Positions 34,524 to 43,213 of a stretch of 64,000 nucleotides of DNA are shown piece after piece. The first letter of the stretch is position 1. The number at the start of each line of letters is the position of its first letter. The notes beneath the pieces were generated by a model. It was not told where the DNA came from, ran no database searches, and worked only from the letters and a program-made list of their open reading frames with translations. This DNA comes from JANQPX01 sp965204405 (lineage in GTDB: Bacteria; Pseudomonadota; Alphaproteobacteria; Geminicoccales; Geminicoccaceae): assembly GCA_965204405.1 (NCBI GenBank), contig CBDBEN010000005.1, positions 2,418,001 to 2,482,000 of the forward strand, read 5' to 3'. The position numbers and the translations under genes are program-made.

Positions 34524-35238
34524 CGGTAAGATCGTCCACGCGACTCTGGTCATTGCTGTTCACGGCATCCGTGGTCGGGCCGGTGGCGCCGTCGACCATG
34601 CCGAACGTCTTGCTGCGAGCGGACTGTTTGGAGACGTACGCATCGCTTGTCTGAAAGGAACGCCGGAACTCGAGCGTGTCGTTGCGGATCTCGCGGGGCG
34701 AGATGTCGTTCTAGCGCCGCTACTAATGGCCGAGGGGTATACCTTGAAAGCGATGAAAAAAAGCCTGGCACCGTTCACGCCAACGCTTCGCAGTCTCAGG
34801 TTTGCACCACCGCTCGGTACTCATCCGGAGCTTGCCGATTTGATCGTCAAGTCTGTCGCCGAAGCATGCCGTACCCGCGGCTGGCCGTTCTCCGAAACGG
34901 ATCTTTTGATCGCTGCCCATGGCACCAGACGTGATCCCAATTCGGGCAATAGCGCCTTTTGTCACGTCGAGGTTATCCGCGCGCGCAAAACATTTGCTGA
35001 TGTGCGCACCGGCTTTCTCGATCAGAGCCCCGCTCTGGCAGAGATCATCGCTTCAAGCCAGGCCTGCCATCGCGTTGTCGTTGGCCTGTTCATCGATCGC
35101 GGCGAGCACGGCGAAGAGGACATCCCGACCATACTCGAAGAGACTGATCCAGCCGCAATCTACACCGGACCGATTGGCGTCGATCCCGGCATCACCAGAC
35201 TACTGCTCAAGCAGATCGAAACGGTCCGGGAAGAGTAA
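34480..35238 (+). CDS. CbiX-like sirohydrochlorin chelatase
   Basis: A 252-residue protein made of two CbiX-type halves. LVIAVHGIRGRAGG in the first half and LLIAAHGTRRDPNSGNSAFC in the second carry the metal-binding His; RVVVGLFIDRGEHGEEDIPT is the second active-site strand. The family inserts Co or Fe into sirohydrochlorin. Inside a heme d1 operon, Fe insertion to make siroheme, the substrate of NirDLGH, is the obvious role (inference). It is the last gene of the nir operon. The 34480 start overlaps nirN by 44 bases; no better start lies inside the gene before LVIAVHG. Confidence 0.8.
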   Translation: MSGTRSAATKAPATDGKIVHATLVIAVHGIRGRAGGAVDHAERLAASGLFGDVRIACLKGTPELERVVADLAGRDVVLAPLLMAEGYTLKAMKKSLAPFTPTLRSLRFAPPLGTHPELADLIVKSVAEACRTRGWPFSETDLLIAAHGTRRDPNSGNSAFCHVEVIRARKTFADVRTGFLDQSPALAEIIASSQACHRVVVGLFIDRGEHGEEDIPTILEETDPAAIYTGPIGVDPGITRLLLKQIETVREE

Positions 35239-35572
35239 TCAACTGACGCTGGAATAACCTGCATATCTCAGAATTTCTTGTGCTTTCTTTGACGGTCGTC
35301 AAGACAAATGGCGCGGTCATGCCGCTAGACCGCTCGGGGGTGGCAGGTTTCGCTTGCGTTTAGATCTTGATCGAAGACGGCCGCAGCAATCCTTACCATT
35401 GGCGTGCTGGTTCCAGGACCTTGATGATGATGCCGTCGCACTCGAAGAGGTCGTCGAGCGGCTCTAATTCGGTAGCCTTGTATAATGCGGCATGCGTTGA
35501 TCGAAGTAAGCGAGAAATTCAGGCGTTATGTTAAACGATTCAGGGCCTGATCCGAGTCCTCGATAGTCCAGC
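35239..35572. other. Gap between convergent cbiX-like and trpD2-like genes
   Basis: 334 bases with no recognised gene but with a Dnr-type box at 35289-35302. On the plus strand an open frame from TTG 35354 to TAA 35466 encodes 37 residues (ends FQDLDDDAVALEEVVERL), open upstream without an ATG back to 35258. On the minus strand a frame ending at 35464 reads LGSGPESFNITPEFLAYFDQ. Neither has a known family, and no typical terminator is seen. Confidence 0.45.
35289..35302. promoter_or_regulatory. Dnr/FNR-type box without a recognised target gene
   Basis: TTGACGGTCGTCAA, again TTGAC-N4-GTCAA. It lies between two genes that converge on it. A plus-strand transcript would begin near 35337, just before the 37-residue frame at 35354. 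A minus-strand transcript would run antisense into the CbiX-like gene. Confidence 0.65.
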
Positions 35573-36613
35573 TTAAGCTCTCGATTGAGCAGACAGCCGG
35601 CGGTCACGCTTTGCCCAGAGACTGCGGGCAGCTGCCTCCGCTTCATCTGGGCAGCTTGCGAAACCAAGTATATAGAGGGCTATTGCGGCAGTGCCGATGA
35701 CCGCGTCGACTGGTGCCGGATCTTCCCAATCTCCCGTCCAGAGCGCTGCAAGGCGCGCAACATCTAGCGGCTCCCCTCGCCAGGGGTAACCGTCGTTGTC
35801 CTGCAAGGCCGGCCATTCCAGCTCCCGCTGTTGGCCATCGTTGATGATCACGGTACGGCAGGGCTTATCGGGATTGCGCTGACCTTCGCCGCCACCGCCT
35901 TTGAAAATCGCCGCGCTGGGTTGGCTGAGCAGTAGCGCTGTTTCTGCATGAAGCGGCAGGTAAGTAGGATGAAACACGCCTTGGATCTGGGCAGGTGCTT
36001 CTGCAGGGTTGAGCTCTCTCGCCAGGGAATTGACCGGGGTACGCAGGCCGAGCGTCGTTCGAAGCTCGAACAGGCTGACGAGCTTCGGATAAAAGGCTTC
36101 GAGCGGCAGATAGGCAAAGTTTTCATGATCGAGTGCTTGGGCAGCCTCCCGGAAACTGGAGGCCATCGGCAGGCCGAGAATTCTGATCGCAGCACGTGTG
36201 GTCGCCGGACCTTCGCCATTGATGCCGTGCATGAGAATGCGCACACCGGCATCTGCTAGGAGTTTCGCCACGAGTACGAAATAAGGGAGCTGCTTGTGGC
36301 GGTCGGCATAGGATGGCCAGTCCAGATCCACAGTAAGTCTTGTATCCGTGGAGCAGCTTCTTCTTGCCGCACGAACAAAGCCGGCAAGTTCGCTCGGGGC
36401 TTCGGTACGATAGCGCAGCACAAGCAGAAACGCACCGAGCTGAATGGGTTCGAGCTCGTCGCTCAAGATCATGGTGAAGGCCGTCTCAGCCTCGGCTTCG
36501 TCCAGTGGCCGGCCAACATTTGAACCCCGGCCGACCGTCCTCAAAAACACGGCAAAAGGATGAGGATCCTGGAAGGACAGCACATCTCCAGGCGTTGCGG
36601 CCTTTGCTGACAT
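35573..36613 (-). CDS. TrpD2/YbiB-like glycosyltransferase-family protein
   Basis: A 346-residue member of the anthranilate phosphoribosyltransferase-like (nucleoside phosphorylase-type) family: helical N-terminal domain (AETAFTMILSDELEPIQLGA, LVLRYRTEAPSELAGFVRAA), then VRILMHGINGEGPATTRAAI in place of the PRPP loop, and IFKGGGGEGQRNPDKP. TrpD2/YbiB proteins bind nucleic acid and lack clear TrpD activity; relatives occur next to assimilatory nitrite reductase genes. It diverges from norC and shares the Dnr box at 36665, so it is likely induced with denitrification. Its role is unknown. Confidence 0.78.
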   Translation of the reverse strand: MSAKAATPGDVLSFQDPHPFAVFLRTVGRGSNVGRPLDEAEAETAFTMILSDELEPIQLGAFLLVLRYRTEAPSELAGFVRAARRSCSTDTRLTVDLDWPSYADRHKQLPYFVLVAKLLADAGVRILMHGINGEGPATTRAAIRILGLPMASSFREAAQALDHENFAYLPLEAFYPKLVSLFELRTTLGLRTPVNSLARELNPAEAPAQIQGVFHPTYLPLHAETALLLSQPSAAIFKGGGGEGQRNPDKPCRTVIINDGQQRELEWPALQDNDGYPWRGEPLDVARLAALWTGDWEDPAPVDAVIGTAAIALYILGFASCPDEAEAAARSLWAKRDRRLSAQSRA

Positions 36614-36664
36614 GACGATCTCCTAATGGTTGGTTGAACGTCGAACAAGGCGGCATGGTCTGCC

Positions 36665-36678
36665 TTGACCGACGTCAA
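36665..36678. promoter_or_regulatory. Dnr/FNR-type box between trpD2-like gene and norC
   Basis: TTGACCGACGTCAA, a perfect TTGAC-N4-GTCAA palindrome. A start near 36713 would serve norCBQD (norC ATG at 36773). The opposite start near 36630 would serve the TrpD2-like gene (ATG at 36613). Both distances suit class II FNR-type activation. Confidence 0.85.
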
Positions 36679-36772
36679 GGACGCTCAGACTCCTGTTGCT
36701 AGCGTTGGAGGAGATCTGATGAGATCGCGACCAGGTCATTGCAAGACTGGCCAAAGGGGCAGGGACAGAGCG

Positions 36773-37225
36773 ATGGGTGACGGACTTACGCGAGCGCAAG
36801 CCCGCAATATTTTCTACGGCGGTTCGATTTTCTTTCTGGTGCTGTTCGTCGCCATGGTGGCGCACAGTCATTTCTATGCGCTCTCCACCTCGAGTGATCA
36901 TGCAGGCCTTACCGAAGGCGTAGAGCGCGGCAAACGGGTTTGGGAAAAACATGCCTGTATCAACTGTCATACCATCCTTGGGGAAGGTGCGTATTTCGCC
37001 CCTGAGCTCGGCAACGTCTGGGTGCGTTATGGCGGTCGAGACGATGCCGAAGGGGCGAGAGAGGGCATCATCGCCTGGATGGAGTCCATGCCGTCGGGCG
37101 TCGAGGGACGCCGCCAGATGCCGAACTTCAATCTCTCCGAGCAAGAGTTGAACGACCTCGTCGATTTCCTGGAATGGACCAGCCGTATCGACACCCAAGG
37201 CTGGCCGCCCAACGAAGCTGGCTGA
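36773..37225 (+). CDS. norC: Nitric oxide reductase cytochrome c subunit NorC
   Basis: 150 residues, the usual length. An N-terminal membrane anchor (ARNIFYGGSIFFLVLFVAMV) is followed by a periplasmic cytochrome c with C62-I-N-C65-H66 and the conserved GEGAYFAPELGNVW; the axial Met is in RQMPNFNLSE. It feeds electrons to NorB. ATG 36773 (MGDGLTRAQ) is chosen over earlier in-frame ATGs because it has GGGGCAGGGA upstream and matches family length. Confidence 0.95.
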   Translation: MGDGLTRAQARNIFYGGSIFFLVLFVAMVAHSHFYALSTSSDHAGLTEGVERGKRVWEKHACINCHTILGEGAYFAPELGNVWVRYGGRDDAEGAREGIIAWMESMPSGVEGRRQMPNFNLSEQELNDLVDFLEWTSRIDTQGWPPNEAG

Positions 37226-37306
37226 CCTTGGCGAGGTCGGGCTGAACCGTTAGCGAGGCGGGCTGGACGGGTCGCGAGAACGACGAGACGAAAGAGGGGC
37301 CGATCG

Positions 37307-38653
37307 ATGCGTTACGAATCTCAAAAAGTTGCCTGGCTTTTTTTTGCAGGCGCGATGGGGCTGTTTATTGCCCAGGTGTTGTTCGGCGTGCTGGCAGGCT
37401 TCGTCTATGTCTTCCCGAATTTCCTGTCCGAGCTCGTGCCGTTCAATATCATCCGCATGATCCACACCAACGCGTTGGTGGTATGGCTGCTGCTCGGCTT
37501 TTTTGGCGGCACCTATTATCTGCTTCCCGAGGAAGCCGAGCAGGAGCTATACAGCGTCCGGCTCGCCCAGGTGCAGTTCTGGATTTTCCTGTTCGCAGGC
37601 GCATCCGCCGTGGTTGGCTACCTTTTCGGCATCCATGAGGGCCGAGAATTCCTGGAGCAGCCGACTTGGGTCAAGGTTGTGATCACCATCTCCGTCCTGA
37701 TGTTCCTGTTCAATGTCAGCATGACGCTTTTCAAGGGCCGAAAGACGGCGACCGCGCAGGTGTTGCTACTCGGCCTTTGGGGGGCGGCGATCTTCTTCCT
37801 GTTCGCCTTTTACAACCCGTCCAATCTCGTGCTCGACAAGATGTACTGGTGGTGGGTGGTGCATATCTGGGTGGAGGGCGTGTGGGAACTGATCATGGCC
37901 GGCATTCTCGCTTTTCTTCTGATCAAAGTAACCGGCATCGATCGTGAAGTCATCGAGAAGTGGCTTTACGTGATCGTGGCGCTCGCTTTGTTCACCGGCC
38001 TTCTCGGTACCGGTCATCATTACTACTGGATCGGTGCGCCCGGTTATTGGCAGTGGGTCGGCAGCATCTTCTCCGCGCTCGAAGTCCTGCCGTTCCTCGC
38101 TCTGGTCATGTGGGCGTTCTACTTGGTCTACAAGAGCCATCGGGATCATCCAAACAAGGCAGCCCTTCTCTGGTGTCTCGGCTGTCCGACGATCGCTTTC
38201 TTCGGTGCTGGTGTCTGGGGCTTCATGCATACGCTCTCGCCAATCAACTACTACACCCACGGCACGCAGATCACGGCGGCCCACGGCCATCTCGCTTTCT
38301 ACGGTGCCTATGTGATGCTGAATCTCGCTATTATCACCTACGCCATGCCGGCGCTGCGTGGTCTCCAGCCCTACAACCAAGTGCTCAACATGTGGAGCTT
38401 CTGGTTGATGACCGCAGGCATGTCGTTCATGACCATCACGCTTACCTTCGCGGGCGTTGTCCAAACCCATCTGCAGCGTGTGCTCGGCATGGGCTTCATG
38501 GAAATCCAGGAGCAACTCGCCTTGTTCTTCTGGATGCGCCTCGGCGCTGGTGTCGTGGTCGGCGTTGGCGTGGCGCTCTTCGTCTACGCTGTCTTCGGAC
38601 CGGTGCGTGAGCAGCTTACGATCCGTGATGCAGAGGCCCAACCCGCCGAGTAG
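37307..38653 (+). CDS. norB: Nitric oxide reductase catalytic subunit NorB
   Basis: A 448-residue heme-copper-oxidase-superfamily protein with twelve hydrophobic helices. Characteristic segments are IIRMIHTNALVVWLL (low-spin heme His), WWWVVHIWVEGVWELIMAGI (active-site His and the NorB glutamates), TGLLGTGHHYYWIGAPGYWQ and HGHLAFYGAYVMLNLAI. Together with NorC it is a cNor that reduces 2 NO to N2O. It lacks the long N-terminal extension of quinol-type qNor, consistent with a NorC partner. Confidence 0.97.
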   Translation: MRYESQKVAWLFFAGAMGLFIAQVLFGVLAGFVYVFPNFLSELVPFNIIRMIHTNALVVWLLLGFFGGTYYLLPEEAEQELYSVRLAQVQFWIFLFAGASAVVGYLFGIHEGREFLEQPTWVKVVITISVLMFLFNVSMTLFKGRKTATAQVLLLGLWGAAIFFLFAFYNPSNLVLDKMYWWWVVHIWVEGVWELIMAGILAFLLIKVTGIDREVIEKWLYVIVALALFTGLLGTGHHYYWIGAPGYWQWVGSIFSALEVLPFLALVMWAFYLVYKSHRDHPNKAALLWCLGCPTIAFFGAGVWGFMHTLSPINYYTHGTQITAAHGHLAFYGAYVMLNLAIITYAMPALRGLQPYNQVLNMWSFWLMTAGMSFMTITLTFAGVVQTHLQRVLGMGFMEIQEQLALFFWMRLGAGVVVGVGVALFVYAVFGPVREQLTIRDAEAQPAE

Positions 38654-38663
38654 AGGATATCCC

Positions 38664-39518
38664 ATGCGCGCATCCACTCAGGCGATCGAGGATGAAGCGA
38701 TGGCCGGCAAGTCCGCGGTAACAGAAGTGGCCGCTGACAATGGGGCCGTACCTTACTACAAGCCAATCGGTCGGGAGATGGCCCTGTTCGAGGCCGCCTG
38801 TCTGCGGAAGATGCCGCTTCTCTTGAAGGGGCCGACGGGAGTCGGCAAAACCCGGTTTGTCGCCTATATGGCGGCAAAGCTCGGCCGTCCGCTCCGAACC
38901 GTTTCTTGCCATGACGATCTAACCGCTGCCGATCTCACCGGGCGCTACCTCCTTCAAGGCGGCGAGACCGTTTGGGTTGACGGTCCGCTGACCCAGGCGG
39001 TGCGCCAGGGCGGAATCTGCTATCTCGACGAAGTGGTCGAGGCCAGAAAGGACGTGACGGTCGTCCTTCACCCTCTAACTGACGACCGCCGGATTCTGCC
39101 GCTTGAACGCACCGGCGAACTGATCGAGGCGTCCGATGATTTCATGCTCGTGGTGTCCTACAATCCAGGCTACCAAAATATCCTGAAGTCCTTGAAGCCG
39201 AGCACCCGCCAGCGCTTTCTTGCGGTCAGCTTCGACTTTCCGCCACCGGAGGCGGAGGCCGAGATCGTTGCCGCCGAAAGCGGCTTGTCGATCGAGCGGG
39301 TCGTGCCGCTTGTCAACCTCGCGTCCAAGCTCAGGAAGATCCAGGGCATCGATCTGGAGGAAGCCGTCTCGACGAGGCTTCTGGTCTATGCCGCGACTCT
39401 GATCCAAGATGGCATGATGCCGCTGTTGGCCTTGAATGCCGCCGTGGTCGAGCCGCTCTCCGACGACGAGGATGTGAAGCAAGGCCTGCTCGATTTGGTA
39501 AAGGCGACTTACGGTTGA
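38664..39518 (+). CDS. norQ: MoxR-type AAA ATPase NorQ
   Basis: 284 residues: Walker A GPTGVGKTR near residues 55-63, Walker B ICYLDEVVEAR, sensor region DFMLVVSYNPGYQN and the arginine-rich SLKPSTRQRFLAV. With NorD it is needed to insert non-heme iron (FeB) into NorB. ATG 38664 has AGAGGA six bases upstream; an internal ATG at 38700 would remove an acidic N-terminal dozen residues. norD starts three bases after the stop. Confidence 0.93.
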   Translation: MRASTQAIEDEAMAGKSAVTEVAADNGAVPYYKPIGREMALFEAACLRKMPLLLKGPTGVGKTRFVAYMAAKLGRPLRTVSCHDDLTAADLTGRYLLQGGETVWVDGPLTQAVRQGGICYLDEVVEARKDVTVVLHPLTDDRRILPLERTGELIEASDDFMLVVSYNPGYQNILKSLKPSTRQRFLAVSFDFPPPEAEAEIVAAESGLSIERVVPLVNLASKLRKIQGIDLEEAVSTRLLVYAATLIQDGMMPLLALNAAVVEPLSDDEDVKQGLLDLVKATYG

Positions 39519-39521
39519 CGC

Positions 39522-41459
39522 ATGCTCGACTTTCTTGAGTACGAAGAAAAAGTCGGTCGCTTTTGGCACCGCCTCGTCGGTGAGGCGGCGAGCTATCCCT
39601 GGTTCGAGCAGCACGCCATCGACTTTGATCAGGTCAAAAACTCGCTGCCCGTTTTTTTTCGAGCCCTTGGTGGCGATCCCGGACTCGAGATCGTCGCCGG
39701 CACCGCCCGCGACAGCGATCACCGGCTTAGCTTTCGCCAGCGAATCGGCATGGAACGCGAACGTTTGGAGCGTGCCGAACGTCATGACGAACGCGTCCTC
39801 CTGCCACCGACGATCGCCTGTTTTCCCGACACCAATCTCAACCGTAAGACCTATCTCTGGCTGGCTGCGTTCTTCACGAGGGGGGAAGAGGTCTCTTGCC
39901 TTGGAGTGGCGAGGCCCGGTGATGGTTTGCAGTCAGATTTGGCGGCATTGCATCGGGCCTGTCATGTGACCCGTCAGCTCCTGATTGACTTACCAGGCTT
40001 TACCACCACTTACGCCGATTTGGCGGCCTGGACACGTCGTCTCCGTCCTGAGCGGTGTTTGCCAAAAACCGAGGCTGCCGTCGAGCGGGTGGTCAGGGCA
40101 CTGCTCGGTGAGACAGTGGAAGGCGACGACGACAGCTTCTTGGCGCGAGTCCGGGCGGACGTCCTGGATCTCACCGGCATTGAAGCGCCGCGCGGCTATA
40201 GACCGTTCCTGCCCGTTCCGCTTTGGGGAGATGTTCTCACAAGTAGCATCGATCGATCGCAGCCGGCCAAAGATAGTGAGGCGAGGACCGATGATGCCGG
40301 TGACAGCGATGCGGAGCGTAAACGCGCAGCTCGCCAGCAACCGGAAGAGATGGATCGCAAAGACCCACTTGCCCTGATAAACAAGGGCGATCTTCTGATG
40401 CTTGCTGCCGAGATGGTGAATGTCGGCCGTGCCGAAGATGAGGAACAGCCGGACGCTGCCAAAAAGGCGCTTGGGGACATGGACCAGCTTACTCTTGGCG
40501 AAAGCGAGGAGGCGGTGAGCGCGCCGCTGCGGCTCGATCTTGATCTGTCCGCACGCGACATTGAGGAGAGCAGGGCGCAAGGTCCGATCACGCTGCCCGA
40601 ATGGCATTACCGCAAGGGTGCTTATCTGCCGAACCATTGCGCCATCGATGCGGCACCCGCTTCCGAGGAGGGGGAAAGCTGGCAACCTGATCGAGTAGCC
40701 CGCCAACGCATTCGGCGCGTACGCCGGCAGTTCGAGGCGTTTCGTCCTAGGCGCGAGATTCATCATCGCCAGATCGATGGCGTCGATCTCGACATGGACG
40801 CATTAGTGCGGGCGCGCACCGATCAGGCGGCTACGGGACGTCTTTCGGACAAGATCTATCAAAACGTGCGCAATCAGGCGCGCGATCTTGCCGCCGCCGT
40901 TCTAGTCGACGTCTCTCTATCTACCGATGCCTGGGTCGACAACTGCCGCGCCCTCGATGTCGAGAAGGAGGCACTGACGGCTCTTGCTTGCGGTCTCGAC
41001 GCCTGCGGTGATTCTTTCGGTATTTGGAGCTTCACGTCAACCAAACGTCAGGTGCGCGTGGCGCCAATAAAGACATTTGACGAACCGCTGAACGGCGCTC
41101 CATTCCGAAGGATCAGCGCACTCAAACCGGGCGCCTACACCAGGATGGGCGCTGCGATCCGCTATGTTCAACGAACCCTTGCTGATGGCCGGCCTGAACG
41201 CCATCGGCTGCTGCTGCTTTTGTCGGATGGCAAGCCCCACGACATCGACCACTATGATGGCCGTTTTGGCATCGAGGACACGCGAAAGGCGGTGCAGGAG
41301 GCGCGCCATGCCGGCACTGCCGTCTTTGCGATCACCATCGATCGTGAGGCGGGCGCCTATATCCCGTATCTGTTCGGCCGGGGTGGCTATGCCCTGGTCA
41401 GCCATATCGATCGTCTGGTCCCGGCGCTGCCGGCGATCTACCGCCAACTGGTTCGTTGA
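39522..41459 (+). CDS. norD: NorD, VWA-domain assembly protein for nitric oxide reductase
   Basis: A 645-residue cytoplasmic protein. An N-terminal helical region is followed by an acidic, charged linker around residues 245-345 (ARTDDAGDSDAERK) and a C-terminal von Willebrand A domain, with MIDAS motif DVSLST and later LLLLLSDGKPHDIDHYDG. It works with the NorQ ATPase on NorCB maturation. The C-terminus overlaps the leader of the cytochrome c gene slightly, so norCBQD plus the cytochrome gene form one transcript. Confidence 0.93.
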   Translation: MLDFLEYEEKVGRFWHRLVGEAASYPWFEQHAIDFDQVKNSLPVFFRALGGDPGLEIVAGTARDSDHRLSFRQRIGMERERLERAERHDERVLLPPTIACFPDTNLNRKTYLWLAAFFTRGEEVSCLGVARPGDGLQSDLAALHRACHVTRQLLIDLPGFTTTYADLAAWTRRLRPERCLPKTEAAVERVVRALLGETVEGDDDSFLARVRADVLDLTGIEAPRGYRPFLPVPLWGDVLTSSIDRSQPAKDSEARTDDAGDSDAERKRAARQQPEEMDRKDPLALINKGDLLMLAAEMVNVGRAEDEEQPDAAKKALGDMDQLTLGESEEAVSAPLRLDLDLSARDIEESRAQGPITLPEWHYRKGAYLPNHCAIDAAPASEEGESWQPDRVARQRIRRVRRQFEAFRPRREIHHRQIDGVDLDMDALVRARTDQAATGRLSDKIYQNVRNQARDLAAAVLVDVSLSTDAWVDNCRALDVEKEALTALACGLDACGDSFGIWSFTSTKRQVRVAPIKTFDEPLNGAPFRRISALKPGAYTRMGAAIRYVQRTLADGRPERHRLLLLLSDGKPHDIDHYDGRFGIEDTRKAVQEARHAGTAVFAITIDREAGAYIPYLFGRGGYALVSHIDRLVPALPAIYRQLVR

Positions 41460-41482
41460 ACAACCATATAGGAGACGAAACA

Positions 41483-41866
41483 ATGACTTTGTGCATCAAC
41501 AGCCTCGCAGCTCTTATCACCTTGGCTCTGGCAAGTAGTGCCGCCCTCGCCGAGGGCGATGTGGAGAAGGGGGAGAAGGTCTTCAAGAAGTGCAAGACCT
41601 GTCATGTGGTCGACAAGGAACAGAATAGGCTTGGCCCGCATCTGGTGGGAATCATGGGACGTGTGTCAGGGGCCGTCGATGGGTTCAAATATTCCAAGCC
41701 AATGAAAGAGGCCGGGATCACCTGGAACGAGGAGACGATCGCGGCCTACCTCGCCGATCCCAAGGGATATATCAAGGGTAATAAGATGGCATTTCCGGGC
41801 CTGAAGAAGGAGGACCAAATTGTCGACGTGATCGCTTACCTGAAGGAGGTGACGGCCGCCAATTAA
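41483..41866 (+). CDS. Cytochrome c2/c550-type periplasmic cytochrome
   Basis: 127 residues with a signal peptide (NSLAALITLALASSAALAEG) and a mature class I cytochrome c of about 104 residues: C37-K-T-C40-H41, RLGPHLVGIMGR and axial M102 in GNKMAFPGLK. It could carry electrons from the bc1 complex to NirS, NorC or NosZ; its place directly after norD, where norE/norF often lie, supports that. Start at ATG 41483, with GGAGACG six bases before. The stop overlaps the convergent nnrS by four bases. Confidence 0.9.
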   Translation: MTLCINSLAALITLALASSAALAEGDVEKGEKVFKKCKTCHVVDKEQNRLGPHLVGIMGRVSGAVDGFKYSKPMKEAGITWNEETIAAYLADPKGYIKGNKMAFPGLKKEDQIVDVIAYLKEVTAAN

Positions 41867-43098
41867 CCCACAGCAGGCCTCGGTCTCAAGCCGAGGAGCA
41901 AGGGGCCGTAGATCAGAGCGAATAGCAGAAACGCGCCAGCCCATAGAGAACCGGCAACTAGTAGCCATGTCTGGCCTGGGAACAATGGCGAGACAACACG
42001 CGCGATCGAGCCCAAAGTGACGACTACGTAGATGAGAACGGTAGCACGATCAGCAACAAGGGGCCGGCCGCTGTGGCCAAGGGTGGCGCGGGTCATCACG
42101 GCGAGCATCATGGTGCCGAACGCGCCGGCTGTGAGCGCATGCAGGGCGGCGAGATTGTTGAAAACCGGTACCAGATTGGCAATGCCCAAGAGTAAAATTC
42201 CCAGACTGAGCCAGCCATAGCCAATATGCAGGATGAGCACCAAGGGTTCGGCCAGGCAGCGCGAGCCGCACCAGCGGGCAAGCCGGATCGTTTGGCCAAT
42301 ACCTGCCATGGTCAGGAGCGTGCCGCTTGCTCGGCCGTCCGGTGCAATCATCCAGCTTACGAGGGCAATGGCCAAAAGCACGAGGGCCAGGTGGTCGAGC
42401 TTGTCGAGTGGCGAGGGCAGGGGGCTTGCTTGGCCGGATGAGGCTGTCTGCTTGGCCAACCAATTTCGAGTGAAGCTCGGAACGATCCGGCCGCCGATCA
42501 AGCCGATCAGCATGGCGATGGCGCCAATACCGAGGCGCGTGCCGAAGCCGTTCAACGAAAAGATGTTCTGATCTTCCAGATGAAACAGCCCATTAGCGAT
42601 CGCCAGCAGGCCTATCATCAGCGCTGGCGGCAAGTTGCGCCAATTGCTTCCCATTACAATTTCGCGGGCGACGAGGCTGGCAAGAACCACGAGGAAAACA
42701 CCGTCTACCAACGCCGCCAGCGGGCTTCCGATCATGCTGTCGAAGAGCAATGCCACCCGCCCTGCAAGCCAGAGCAATGCCAGTGCTGCCAGCGCCGAGC
42801 CTGCTACCGGCAGCCTGCCGGTCCAGTTGGGGATGGCAGTGAGGATGAAGCCGGTGATGATGGCGCTCGTGAAGCCGAACAGCATCTCATGCTGATGCCA
42901 GGCGAGTGGGTCCATGGCGGTAGGAAGGGAGAGCAAGCTTGCCAATTTGCCGAGCCACAAGGTAACGGCGACGGCGGCCCATAAGGATCCCATCAGAAAG
43001 AAGGGACGAAAGCCGACGCGGAGAATAGGCGGTGCCGCCACTTTTCGATGCCGCCTGCCGACAGCAGCCTCATTGCCGACCGAACCAGGTCCGTTCAT
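41863..43098 (-). CDS. nnrS: NnrS-family heme-copper membrane protein
   Basis: A 411-residue membrane protein with about twelve helices and the NnrS landmarks: ILRVGFRPFFLMGSLWAAVA near the start, LAWHQHEMLFGFTSAIITGF, LTAIPNWTGRLP and the late HALTAGAFGTMMLAVMTRAT followed by LGHSGRP. NnrS protects against NO stress and is part of the NnrR/Dnr regulon in several alphaproteobacteria. It diverges from nosR and could use the box at 43214, which would give a start near 43179. Confidence 0.92.
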   Translation of the reverse strand: MNGPGSVGNEAAVGRRHRKVAAPPILRVGFRPFFLMGSLWAAVAVTLWLGKLASLLSLPTAMDPLAWHQHEMLFGFTSAIITGFILTAIPNWTGRLPVAGSALAALALLWLAGRVALLFDSMIGSPLAALVDGVFLVVLASLVAREIVMGSNWRNLPPALMIGLLAIANGLFHLEDQNIFSLNGFGTRLGIGAIAMLIGLIGGRIVPSFTRNWLAKQTASSGQASPLPSPLDKLDHLALVLLAIALVSWMIAPDGRASGTLLTMAGIGQTIRLARWCGSRCLAEPLVLILHIGYGWLSLGILLLGIANLVPVFNNLAALHALTAGAFGTMMLAVMTRATLGHSGRPLVADRATVLIYVVVTLGSIARVVSPLFPGQTWLLVAGSLWAGAFLLFALIYGPLLLGLRPRPAVG

Positions 43099-43213
43099 CG
43101 GCGGGGTATGCCGTGCCGATTTGGTACACGAAACGCTACGATCATTGGTGTCTGCTCATCGCTCCGTCGATATCGTCAGCCTTCAAAGCTAGCCCGTGCA
43201 ACCAGCAGGTAGC

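Noticed and set aside
35464..35667. Minus-strand frame overlapping the end of the TrpD2-like gene
   Set aside because: The TrpD2-like protein already has full family length, the frame has no good start, and no homologous family is recognisable.
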